DNA from: Galeopsis tetrahit
Taxonomy: Eukaryota > Streptophyta > Magnoliopsida > Lamiales > Lamiaceae
DNA: 64,000 nt
Assembly: GCA_963675135.1 (NCBI GenBank)
Contig: OY776132.1
Span: forward strand, 8,370,001 to 8,434,000
Direction: 5' to 3'
Below, piece by piece: positions 33,394 to 44,192 of the stretch. The notes beneath the pieces are model-generated. The model had not been told where the DNA came from. It did no database searches and saw only the letters and a program-made list of their open reading frames with translations. The number at the start of each line of letters is the position of its first letter. Position 1 is the stretch's first letter. A program made the translations under genes and the position numbers.

Positions 33394-33871
33394 TAATAAT
33401 TAAATGTGAATATTTATGACGAAATGTATTACATTTGTAATTTGCAATGCAGATTTTAATTCTCGACTTGTCAATAAAATTAAGGAAGGCGTGTTTACTC
33501 ACACTCGAATTATTGCTTAATACACCTATGTGTACAATATTTTTAGGTACGTTCACTGTAAAAAATTTGTAATGAACTAACATTCAAAATTCAATAGCCG
33601 CATTACTTATTTAATTTTTTTTTATTTAGGAGCAGACTGGGAGTGGTATGTAGCCAGAGGCGGACATATTGAGTGACATGGGCAGTTGTACTTCAATTTT
33701 TTATTTTTTTTTACTATATATATACTTCTCCGTCCATTAAAAATGTGCTAATTTCTTTTTTTTGGCCCACAAGAATCGTGCTTATTTTATTTAAATAGTT
33801 AACTTTTGAGTATTTTTTATATTTGCTAATTTCTTTTTTTTGGTCCACAAGAATCGTGCTTATTTTATTTA

Positions 33872-34760
33872 GGGTGGGGCTAATAACACCCCATAAAATG
33901 TTATACATACCCCAAATGTTAAACACACCCCATTAAAATTTATAATTCAATTTTTATTACTATACACACCCCAATTATTTCTTATTTACCCTTCAACTTT
34001 CATAACTAATAAAAATTAACTAAATCTTTAAAAACTTATAAAATTTAAAATTTTAACTAACAAAAAATCAACAACAATACAATTAAATTACTTGTAAACG
34101 TTGAAATTATTTAAAAAAATCAGCGAAATTTTAAAAATCATTTAAAAAAGGAACAATGAATTAAAAAATAATAAAATAATAAAAAAATCTGGAAAATAAA
34201 ATAAAATAAAAAATTAAGGATTAACGATTATTTTAAAAAAAAATTAAATAAAATAATAAAGAAAAATCAACTTAATATTAAATTAAAAAAATAAAATCTT
34301 TAAAATAAAATAAAGCTAAATAAAATTTAAAATTTTCAACTAAATTTTAAAAAATAATTAAATCAATTATATTTTTAATATTTATAATTAATTTAATTAA
34401 TTCTTAAGATTCAGATGATTTTAAATTTTTTACGATTTATTAAAAATTTTACGAATTTATTTATTTTTAATTGATTTTTTAATTTTTTATTTGAACAATT
34501 TATTTTTTTGTTTTAAAAAAATATTTAATTTTTTCAGATTATTTTTAAAAAAATATTTCATTTATTTAAATTAATTATTTTTTAAGATTTTATTAATCTT
34601 TTAAAATACTTTTCAAATTTTAATTACATTTTTTAAGATTTTTTTTTAAAATTATCTTTAATTTGTATAAGGGTTACTTAGTCATTTTACAATTATCTAT
34701 TTTTGTTTTTAAAATGACGGGGTGTGTATAACATGTTTTGGGGTGTTAGTAGCGGTACCC
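33872..34760. mobile_element. MULE-type MITE (889 bp)
   Basis: Ends GGGTGGGGCTAATAACACCC and inverse GGGTACCGCTACTAACACCC, continuing into inverted ATGTTATACAYACCCC. Flanking TTTATTTA (33864-33871, 34761-34768) gives an 8-bp, possibly 9-bp with one mismatch, target duplication. Very AT-rich interior with no coding sequence. TIR resembles those of the elements at 35978 and 48919. Confidence 0.8.
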
Positions 34761-34922
34761 TTTATTTAAATAGTTAACTTTGGAGTATTTTTTATATTTT
34801 ATTAACAAGATTGAGTATCTATCAATAATATTCTTTACTAGTTACCTTACATATCTTTTTATAATTAAAATATATATAAAAAAATATATATATAAAAAAA
34901 AAAAAAACACACATTTAGTGGA

Positions 34923-35868
34923 GGGAAAATATCAATTTTGGTCACCCAGTTTTACCTCTTTTCATATTTGGTCACCCACATTTATTCACTATTAAAATTG
35001 GTCACCCACTTATTATATTCTATCAAAATTGATCATTCCGTTAGTCAATCTGTCATTGACTAACGGAGAAAGAGTTTTGAGCTCAAAATTTTCAAAATGT
35101 TAAAAACTTCTGATTCTAGAACTGATGAAACAAACGCAGGAGCAAAAATGAAACATGTGAACCTACTGGAGCGTGAAAAAATACCCATTGAAGAATCTTA
35201 GTCAATCACAAAAATTATACATTATTTCTTATTTCAATTTAAAAGTTTTAAGTTTTTTTATGACAAAATTATTTTATTATATTTATCTTATAGATCAGAA
35301 GGAATTCTCATTATATTTATCAGTAATAGGTCAAAAGGAATTCTCATGCATCTTTTATCTTTTAGAAGGAATTTTCATTATATTTATCATTGATCAGAAA
35401 GAATTCTCATGCATCTTTTGAAACGTGATTCAATCATAGTCAAAAAAATTCAGTAAATTTTTAATAATTATTTAACTCAATTATGAATTCATTTGTTGTT
35501 GGTTTACCTAGAACGTGATAAGTTTTTTATAATTATTTAACTCAATTATGTATTCATTTGTTGTTGGTTTACTTTTTATTTTATAGGAAATGAGAAAATC
35601 AAGAGATAGAATGAAACTTTGTTTTTTTTTTTTTTAAACAATTGTACTATGTTTTTCAATTCTTGGTTTCATATTGAATTTGTATAATAAGTGAGTGACC
35701 AATTTTGAGCTTAAAACTCTTTCTCCGTTAGTCAATGACAGATTGACTAACGGAATGATCAATTTTGATAGAATATAATAAGTGGGTGACCAATTTTGAT
35801 AGTGAGTAAATGTGGGTGATCAAATATGAAAAGAGGTAAAACTGGGTGATCAAAATTAATATTTTCCC
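34923..35868. mobile_element. MULE-type foldback MITE (946 bp)
   Basis: Perfect 9-bp duplications TTTAGTGGA (34914-34922, 35869-35877). Inverted arms of about 165 bp start GGGAAAATAT and contain repeated TTGGTCACCCA motifs and GTTAGTCAATCTGTCATTGA. The centre carries short tandem GAATTCTCAT repeats (35300-35415). Non-coding. Confidence 0.88.
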
Positions 35869-35977
35869 TTTAGTGGACAGAGAAAGTATATATGAAAATA
35901 TATTATATATATTTAAAAACTGGGTTGTGCTTGTATAACTTGAGAGCTAAATAATTGCAGGCAGAAATAAATTTAAA

Positions 35978-36021
35978 GGGCGCGGCTAAAGGCACCCGGC
36001 GTTCCTATGAGTACACCCAGG
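35978..36021 (+). repeat. Left TIR of the 8.1-kb MULE
   Basis: 44 bp identical to the inverse of 44034-44077. Inside it, ACACCC recurs and further GAGGACACCCACC copies follow to about 36060. Confidence 0.95.
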
Positions 36022-36315
36022 AGATGAGGACACACGCAATTCGGATGAGGACACCCACCTGGAAAAGCCAAAAATACCCTTAACCATTTTCGCACTCCAT
36101 TCCCTCCCTCCCTTCTCTCGATTGGGTACACCCACCCCTCCATCTTCCCCAAACCTTTCCCCTCCATTTTCGCAGCACTCCCACTCCATTTTCGCACCAC
36201 TCCCACTGTCCACTACCTACACGCGACGTCGAAGAGAAAGAGAGAGCACCGTTTGCAGCGTTTTCGCACTCCATTTTCGCACCACTTGCAGCGTTTTTTT
36301 TTTCATTTTGAAAAA

Positions 36316-38999
36316 ATGGGTAAAGGTTAGTTTTTCTTGCTTATATTTGAGAAGAAGAGTAGGAAGCATATTTAATTTCTGTTTTTGTTGGTTGAAACAT
36401 TGATTTTATTGTTGTAGGGTTTAGGTTTTGTTTTTTGAATTTGGGGTTAATTCATGCATGTGTTGATTAAGGTTGATTTTTTGTGTTATAATCATGTTTA
36501 TGTGTAGAATGTATAAATTTTTGATGCGTTAGGATGAAAATAAACAAATGGGCATCTAATTGGCATGGTTTAGCACGAATCAACTGTTGTTGACTGGTTT
36601 TTCGAACATTAGATGGTTGTGCGGAACAAATTTTCGGACAAGTATGGTTTGTTTTGGATTGGGTTTCGAACATTAGTTATTTGTTTGGGTTTTAGTTTCG
36701 AACATGGCTTGGTTGTTTTGGGTTTAATTTCGAACATTGCTTGTTTGTTTTGGGTTTAGTTTCGAACATGTAGTAAATTTCGAACATGGGTTGCTTGTTT
36801 TGGTTTAGGTTTCGAACATGGCTTGTTTGTTTTGGTTTTAATTTCGAACATGGCTTGTTTGTTTTGGTTTTAGTTTCAAACATGTAGTAATTTTCGAACA
36901 TGGGTTGTTTGTTTTGGTTTAGGTTTCGAACATGGCTTGTTTGTTTTGGTTTTAATTTCGAACATGGCTTGTTTGTGTTGGTTTTTGTAGAGGGTGTTAG
37001 TAGGGCTCGATCGACTGCTTCCAACAGGAAAAAGAAGCAACATATTAGCGATGAGGCCGCTCCTCAAGAGCCCAATTCACAAGAGGCCAACCCTCAAGAG
37101 GCCAATCCACAAGATGCCAACCCTCAAGAGCCCACTCCACAAGAAGTGGTGTCCACTCTACAAGAACCGGAAGTAGATGAGGAAAACGATGACGAGGAAG
37201 AGGAAGAGGAAGAGGAAGAGGCGGAGGGAGATGCTGAGGGAGAGAAAGAAAGAAGAGTTGTGATTGTTGATCGGCCATTGGTAACCGCACCTCCACTTCT
37301 CAAAAGCTTCCAAGACCATGTAGTCAAATTCATATGGTTGGGTGAGGAGCGAGATGTGTTGAAGTGTCACTGTCATGTGACCAAACTATTGAATTGGGAG
37401 TTCGACAATGAAAAGAATTAGCGTCATTGGCGGAGGTTTTTGAGAGGATCTAAATTGATTCATGTTAGACGTGCAACTTACAAGTATTCAAACAACAACC
37501 TTATCACAGCCTTCGTTGAGAGATGGCACGAAGAGACCAACTCATTCCAGTTGCCCTTCGGGGAAATGACAATCACTCTTGATGATGTCTACTGTATCAC
37601 GCGTTTGAAAGTTAATGGTCTCCCGGTGCAGTCTACTTCCGAAGAAGATATTTTGGCTTCAGATTATTTGATGAAATATTTGGGTTTAACCTTAGTTGAG
37701 GCCAAGGAAGCATTAAGTGGGCAACGAGGGGGTTCTGTGAAGCTAGCGTGGCTAAGGGAGACTTTTGTGCCCATGATGTCCTCGGATAACGAGGACGAGG
37801 TGTTGTATTCAGCACGAGCGTTTGTGTTGTACATGTTTGGGACCACTTTGTTCCCGGACAAAAGTGGTACTCGTGTTCACGTACAGTGGTTGCAGTATAT
37901 GGACGACATGGCACAATTTCCTAACTATGCTTGGGGTACCGCAGCACTTGCCTATTTGTATAGACAATTGGGGATGGCGTCAAAGTTCAAGTGTAGGCAG
38001 ATTGGTGGTTACCTTACGTTATTAGAGGTATTAAGTATTTTAAATAAGTTTGTTAATATTTCATGTTTTTCATTTGATATTGACCTAATAATATTGTACT
38101 TGTAGGCTTGGATTTATGAGCACTTCCCTACTTTGATATTGCCGCCTCATAATCCAGACTTTGCCCTTACGGATCCACTATCGATGCGTTATGCACCCGA
38201 AGCTCATACAGGCCCTTGCGTCGACCGAGTAAGAGGCTTTAGAGAGCGATTAGATACCCTCCTAGCAAGCGAGGTACGTTACTAACCAAATTATCTATAT
38301 TTGTCTGTTGTTTGTTTGTTTTTAAGATAAATACGCATTTTTTTATTTAATTTGGTGTTGTAGGTTAACTGGAATCCATATCGCCCCGTACGAGAAAACG
38401 TTCCATTGGATGAGGTATCTTACTTTCATGGGTGCATTGTGTGCGGAGATATTGTTGAGCCGTACATGCCGGATAGAGTGCTCAGACAGTTCGGGTACGT
38501 GCAAACCGTTCCTGAGAAGCCGCTTGCTGCCCGTGTTAAGAGAACCGGTTCCACATCCAAGAAAACAAAGCTAGTGTGGGGTGCTATGGCGGAGTAATTT
38601 TCTACGTGGGACGCACACATGCTTACGGAGGATAGACTTGGTGAGCGTTGTACTGTCGATTCGGATTGCAGTGATGGTTATATTGATTGGTACCTCGCCA
38701 ACGGTCGTCCTTTCGTTTCAAATCCTTCTAACTGGAGACTTCCTCCTCGTGAGCCTCCACGTAGGGCCGAGTCATGGCACTTGGTAGATTTTGCAAAGGT
38801 TGAGCTGAACATGTTGTTGCACAAGTGGAGGAACGACGAGCCATTAACAATGGATGGGGTAATGCAAAAGGTTGAAGAAGTTGTGAGGCAGCTTGGTGGA
38901 CAAACTTCGGATAACGTAGGAGAAGAGGCACCGTCATCATCAAGTGCACGTCGTGGACGTGGAAGAGGTCGGGGACGTGGAAGGGCTAGGCGTTCTTGA
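36316..38999 (+). pseudogene. Plant mobile domain (PMD) protein gene of the MULE, two nonsense codons
   Basis: A four-exon model with canonical GT-AG introns and consistent phases: exon 1 36316-36325 (MGK plus one base), exon 2 36991-38027, exon 3 38106-38273, exon 4 38364-38999. It would give 616 aa. The N-terminus is basic, then come Gln-Glu-Pro-rich repeats (QEANPQ) and an acidic Glu run (about residues 65-95). The plant mobile domain (aminotransferase-like PMD, as in MAIN/MAIL proteins) spans about 110-400, with HWRRF, FGEMTITLDDVYCI, GGYLTLLE and AWIYEHFP. The tail is Arg-Gly-rich (RRGRGRGRGR). Two stops interrupt it: TAG at 37419 (codon 147) and TAA at 38595 (codon 483). The long intron 1 is filled with TTCGAACATG repeats. 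PMDs occur both in host proteins and in transposons; a role as transposition or silencing partner is inference. Confidence 0.85.
36590..36980. repeat. TTCGAACATG minisatellite in intron 1 of the PMD gene
   Basis: About a dozen copies of a 30-40-bp unit: TTCGAACATGG followed by CTTGTTTGTTTTGG. The TTCGAACAT core is constant and the spacer varies. The same core recurs at 39240-39820 and, inverted, at 43365-43500. Confidence 0.9.
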
Positions 39000-39199
39000 G
39001 GCGTTACTTGTTTTATATCATTTTGAACAAAAACTTGACAAATGTTGTTTTTTATTAATCGTAGTTTGATTGATCCGAATGATACTTTAGTGTTTTAACA
39101 TGTATTGTAACATGTATGTTAACTTTAAATGCTTTATGAATGTATGGTTTTGTATATGGTTTTTATAAGGTTATAGTTTGTTTTACTAATTAAAAGTAG

Positions 39200-39835
39200 T
39201 TTGGATGAGAACACCCACATGATTAATGTTTTGGATGAGGACACCCACCTTTGTACGAGACCTTTTTTCGAACAAATGATATATGTCCGATATTTATTGC
39301 CGAACACGAACACTTTTTCGAACAAATATTATTTGCGCGGAAGTAAATTTCGAACATTTGGCAAATGTTGGGTACTTTTTTTCGAACATGGCCCTAATGT
39401 TCGAAAAAAAGTCCGTAACAGAGACTTTGGGGTTAAAAAATCGACCAAGTAAAACTCGCGGAAGTAATTTTCGAACATTTGACAAATGTTGGGTACTTTT
39501 TTTCGAACATGGACCATATGTTCGAAAAAAAGTCCGTAACAGAGACTTTGGGGTTAAAAAATCGACCAAGTAAAACTCGCGGAAGTAATTTTCGAACATT
39601 GGGCATATGTTGGGTACTCTTTTTCGAACATGGCTTAATTGTTGGGAACATTTTTTCGAACATGGCCCTAATGTTCGAAAAAAAGTTTGTTACAGAAACT
39701 TTTGGGTTTAAAATTCGACCGAGTAAAACGCGCGGAACAAATTTTCGAACATGGCCTTATTGTTGGGAACATATTTTCGAACATGGACCAATTGTTGGGA
39801 ACTTATTTTCGAACAAAAGTCAATTTTTTGAAAAA
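39200..39835. repeat. ~119-bp tandem repeats with TTCGAACAT between the two MULE genes
   Basis: Units starting CGCGGAAGTAATTTTCGAAC lie at about 39339, 39458, 39578 and (diverged) 39730. Each contains TTCGAACAT, inverse ATGTTCGAA and GGTTAAAAAATCGACC. A pair of ACACCCACNT motifs (39212, 39241) at the left echoes the TIR-proximal motif. Long frames across the array are repeat artefacts. Confidence 0.88.
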
Positions 39836-40142
39836 AATGATCCAAACTATAGGTTTTATACACCATATTATACTTTTAACACAATTGTAGTGGCTCATTC
39901 AAGCACGATAAACCATTCAAAAAATAGAGCAATTAAATTACACAAGTCATCCATTGTAACGTTGAAACCGTATACATGTTCAAAAAATATTACACATCAA
40001 GAATTTGTACACAAATTATCTATAAATGTTGTTTGTTGACAATTTGTACACAAATTACACCAAAAAGACAAAAGTATTCCAAAGTTTATAACCACAAAAG
40101 TATTCCAAAGTTTCTAACCAAAAAGTTTCTAACCACTATCAA

Positions 40143-43100
40143 CTAATTAATTCCTCCGGACGCATATGCATTTTTCCATCCGTCCGAAATGTGTTGACCC
40201 TCATGCTTCCACGAAGTAATGACCGGGGGCAAAGTGCGCCCAGCACCCATCATAACCTACACGCATTCGAGATTTATGTGTTATATATAAAATATGCAAC
40301 ATATACGTGTAAATAAATTCATTAAAGCAATGCAATCAAATACCTGAATGAAATGGTTCTCATTAATTAATCCCAACCAAATACTCCTCGGTTCTTGAGG
40401 AGGGTCCTTGTTGAACGGCATATACGTAAGGCATAGACGGGTATCAAGAACCACCACCGCCACATTATAATGTGACGCCACTAGATATCCCATGTACGGC
40501 AACCCGAACCAATGTTTTTTATGTGCAAACTCCGTAAAGCAATTCAATTTGCCAAGCACAACATGGACGTAATCCTTCAACAAGAACACGTTGTTGTACA
40601 ACGTTAGATTGCGGGACAGTTCGCTCATCAAGTCCATCCGAACCCTCGCCCACTCATCTTCACCGAATCCCAATAGCCCAGCCACTGCTCGAAAACCGCA
40701 GTGTCCGTCACCCTTAACGTTCTTGATGTCGATAATGTACGGTTGATGCTCGATGGGTAAATATCCGATGAAGTCCATTCCTTGGGAGGCTCGGGTACGC
40801 CGACGGGGTACCTACGCATATTACAACCAAAATCACCAAAATATTACCCATCGACAACCAAATCACCAAAATATTACCCATCGATAACCAAATCACCAAA
40901 ATATTACCCATCTACAACCAAAACACCAAAAATATTGCACATCTACAACCAAATCACCAAAAAATATTACACATCTACAACAAAATCACCAAAAATATTA
41001 CACATCTACAACCAAAAATCACCAAAAATATTACACATCACCAAAACACAAAAATAAACATGCAAGGGCTGAGAATTACCGGTTGTTTTTTAGGAATCCC
41101 TTTCTTTTGGAAGGACGGGGATGAGAGCGAGTTATCTACATTGATGACCGTCTGCTCCTTTTGTACCACCGAGCAACTTGCAACTTGACTCTCTACAAGC
41201 TCAAATAGGCTAGGGTCACGTTTGGTGGACGCATCGGCCTTCTTCTTCTTTTTTCCTTTTTTGGGTCGACCACGAGTGTCTTCCTTAGGAGGTGGCTCAA
41301 TAAGAGTCGTAGTCTCGGGGTTTGCAAGCTCCCTCATACGCTTTAAGAAGATGAGTTGCTCCTCCTGAGAGAAACTCTTATAAACCTCAGCCATGTCGTC
41401 TACGGCATCTTCAAAGCGATTTTTGTTGTGGGTGGGAACGGGGTCAACCGATGTGGTGGTTGGGGCAGGCTCCATATCCAATTTCCTCCAAAAGGGATCA
41501 ATGGCATTCACGGGTATCGGTTTGTCACAATAAACATACTCTTCGATCTCATGACCACATGGCAAACCGTATACCTTCCTCAAGATGTGTTGGCACTCTT
41601 TAGGATCGAATCCGGGTCGTTTGATCACCTTGATTTCATCAAATATCTTTTCAAGAGCCACAAACGACACCGCCCCTCGTAAGTAATTGAAAACGTTTGA
41701 GGAGAACCTATGTTGAGCTACGTTCAAACTCTTTTCGAAGGAGGCTTTAATTGAAACATGGCATGCCTCGAATAGAGTGTGACATTTCTCCCAACATGTC
41801 TCAAAATTTCCTAATGAATTGCCCAGCATTCTTTTCAACGCGGCGTGATGGCTTTCGACCCTGATCAGAGAAAATTTAAAACGTTAGGCAACTTATAAAT
41901 TAAAGTAATAATTTACGTGTAAAGACTAAAGTATAAACATACCTGTTGGTTGTGGTGTTGCCAAAGTGCATAAATTCATTCGTCCAAGCCCTTACAAACC
42001 TCTCTTTATAAGGGTTAATCCAACTATTCAACACGTAATTCACTGGCTTCTTGGGAAATTTGGACTTGAACTTAGCAAGAGCTTCTTCAAAGTCGGACTG
42101 GGTATCGGACCTCCACACATAGTTGAAATGAGATAAAAATACCTCCCATTTTTTGACATCTTTAAATGCACCCTTGCAGTTGGCTAGTACATTCCGGTCA
42201 ATGTGGAATGTACAAAGAAAATGACGGGCTTCAGGAAATTTCTTGGCCACAGCATTCATCAATGCAAGCTCACGGTCCGTGATAATAACATCGGGAAGAG
42301 AAGATGAGCCCAACACATCTCGAAGCACCTACAATGCCCATTGATAATTTTCTTCTTTCTCATCCATTAGGTACACTGACGCAACACAAAATGTGATCCC
42401 AGTCGATGTAACCCCCACAATCTCCAAATAAGGTAGCCGGTACCTATTCGTCTTGTATGTGCAATCTATCATGAGTACCTTCGAAAAAGCACGCACCAGT
42501 TGGAGTGAGACGGGATGTGCAAAAAACAACTCGTTAAGAGTGTTTGTCTTCTCACATCTTCGTGTGGCGTGGAAGTAATTTTGCTCGACAAGTTGACTCA
42601 TCAAATATTGCAACTGACTACGTCCATTGTATTGATGGATTTTGTGCTTCAACCTTACATTGTAGATCGTTCGAAGAGTCGAGTGATTGTTCTCATTGTT
42701 CCTCTTCAACTTCATCAATACAGATTTAGGAGGAGCGTGTAATTTGGACATTTCGACAACGAAGTCCTCTTCCTCGGTAGTTAGGCGGCCGGCATAAGAA
42801 TGTCCCTCAAGGTAACGGGATATTGGATGGTTATGTGTACCGCATTTCACCTCTAATCTCCACTGCATCTCACCTTCTTCTGTACCCTTCAACATAAACG
42901 GACACCCACATTTCTTGGTGCCCGTAACCTTTCCACTCTTTTCTTGTACCACCTCGTTCTTCTTAGCCTTCTTCTTCATAGGAGTTGTAGGCTTCTTCTT
43001 TTCACGGTACACACCGCCACGCTCACACGTCAAGAATATACGACCTTTTTTAGTACCTTGGCCGTTATCCGACCGCTTCACAACAATAATTATGTTGTGT

Positions 43101-43854
43101 TGTTTCCCCGTACTACGCACCCAAGACAAGAGTGCGTCACGAGACTCAAACAAAGCCATATTCGTGAAGACGTCCGTGTAGTCCATAATAATTTCATGAC
43201 CCTGGACATCATCATTCTCCGGTTCAACAACAGAGTCATTCGCCCACTCATCATCATAATTGTACTCCTCATACTCCTCTTCAAGACAATATTCGTCCAC
43301 CCAAACATCGTCCTTCTCATCACCCGAATTCTGAAATTCAAAAAAAACAAAAATTAAGTAATGTTCGAACCTTTGTTCAAAACAAAAGCTTCATGTTCGA
43401 AAAAAAGTTCAAAACAACAGCTTCATGTTCGAAAAAAAGTTCAACACAACAGCTTCATGTTCGAAAATTTATTCAAAACAAAAGACCTATGTTCGAAAAT
43501 AAGTTCAAAACAAAAGATATTTGTTTTGAACTTTTTTTCGGACAACACGAACATGGTCGTCTTCTTCGCAGAACCAGTCGCGAAAAGGAGTTTTTTTGAA
43601 AAACGAAAAATGCAATACATAATGTCAAAATGTATGTCCTAAATGCATATTATTTCAACTACATACCACTATAAAGTCATAAGATGCAAAAAAAACAAGC
43701 ATAAACACCAACACAAACACTAAAAAACCCTAAACATAAAAACTCTTTCACTTTCGAAAAAAAAACTTTCAAAACATGATAAATAACTTACAAATGAGTC
43801 ATTGGCACCACCACTCGTAGTTATTACATCATAATCGACCATTTTCGACCCCAT
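40143..43854 (-). pseudogene. MULE transposase fused to an OTU cysteine protease, one nonsense codon
   Basis: A five-exon minus-strand model with GT-AG introns and phases that all agree: 43854-43792, 43330-41943, 41860-41080, 40811-40344, 40256-40143. It would encode 937 aa. After an acidic N-terminus comes a CGC..HNH FAR1/GCM1-like zinc finger (about 162-199), then the MULE DDE core: MIDCTYK (D310), IITDRE (D373), CTFHIDRN and NRVESHH (E486). A C..GLPCGHEI SWIM-like finger and a basic RGRPKKGKKKKK stretch follow. From about 770 there is an OTU domain with GDGHC (D779, C782) and the NENHFIQ His (897). One in-frame TAG at 42331-42329 (codon 355), in the middle of the DDE core (YQWAL*VLRD), breaks the gene. 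The first ATG lies 220 bp inside the right TIR, as expected for a terminal promoter. Whether the OTU domain is made as a fusion or by alternative splicing is unknown. Confidence 0.88.
40826..41045. repeat. ~31-bp minisatellite in intron 3 of the transposase gene
   Basis: About seven units of ACCAAATCACCAAAATATTA plus CCCATCGACA or CACATCTACA, drifting along the array. Confidence 0.88.
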
Positions 43855-44033
43855 GTTAGCTCTAGAAATGGAAATTGCAGAAATGGAAAGTTTGGAAATG
43901 AGAGTTGTGAGACTCTCTGAATTCTCCCGCGATTTAGAGGGAGGTGGGTGTACTCATCCGTGGATTTTTTTTAAAATATACAAGAGGGGTACAAAAGTAA
44001 TTTCGCTGCACCCTTTTCACCAAATTTTTTTTA

Positions 44034-44077
44034 CCTGGGTGTACTCATAGGAACGCCGGGTGCCTTTAGCCGCGCCC
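44034..44077 (-). repeat. Right TIR of the 8.1-kb MULE
   Basis: Exact inverse of 35978-36021, followed by TSD AAATTTAAA. The sequence just inside (43850-44030) should hold the transposase promoter. Confidence 0.95.
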
Positions 44078-44192
44078 AAATTTAAATTTAAAAGGCCCAA
44101 TGTTTCAGTCCAATAAATTATAAGTCTATTGAGAAAGTAATACTGCATAACTATTAACTAATCTCAAGGGGGCCACCACTCAATTAAATTAA

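Larger units (their letters stand above)
33725..35886. mobile_element. Stowaway-like MITE carrying two nested MULE MITEs
   Basis: Left end TA|CTTCTCCGTCCATTAAAAATG, right end CATTTAGTGG... ACAGAGAAAG|TA. The MITE body continues seamlessly across both insertions when their 8-9-bp duplications are collapsed. A ~110-bp internal duplication (GCTAATTTCTTTTTTTTGG...) lies at 33748-33870. Confidence 0.8.
35978..44077. mobile_element. 8.1-kb Mutator-like element with transposase-OTU and PMD genes
   Basis: Perfect 9-bp duplications AAATTTAAA (35969-35977, 44078-44086) and perfect 44-bp terminal inverted repeats starting GGGCGCGGCTAAAGGCACCC. Degenerate copies of a GATGAGGACACCCACC motif follow inside each end. 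It encodes two convergent genes: a PMD protein on plus (36316-38999) and a transposase-OTU protease fusion on minus (43854-40143). Non-coding parts hold TTCGAACAT repeats and two minisatellites. The perfect TIRs and TSD suggest a fairly recent insertion, but both genes carry nonsense codons. Confidence 0.95.

Noticed and set aside
33650..33720. Possible hAT left end (CAGAGGCGGACAT)
   Set aside because: No matching right end or 8-bp duplication found before the Stowaway at 33725.
36122..36403. 93-codon ORF after the left MULE TIR
   Set aside because: Low-complexity CACTCCCACT-rich frame overlapping the PMD leader and start codon. No homology recognised.
36692..37067. Minus-strand ORFs of 110 and 63 codons (KTNKPCSKLKPKQTSHV-like repeats)
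   Set aside because: Read-through of the TTCGAACATG minisatellite on the opposite strand; the repeat, not selection, keeps it open.
39201..40039. Several ORFs of 60-186 codons between the two MULE genes
   Set aside because: They are translations of the ~119-bp array in different frames, with repeated FRTxxxCWVLFFEHG-type peptides and no known domain.
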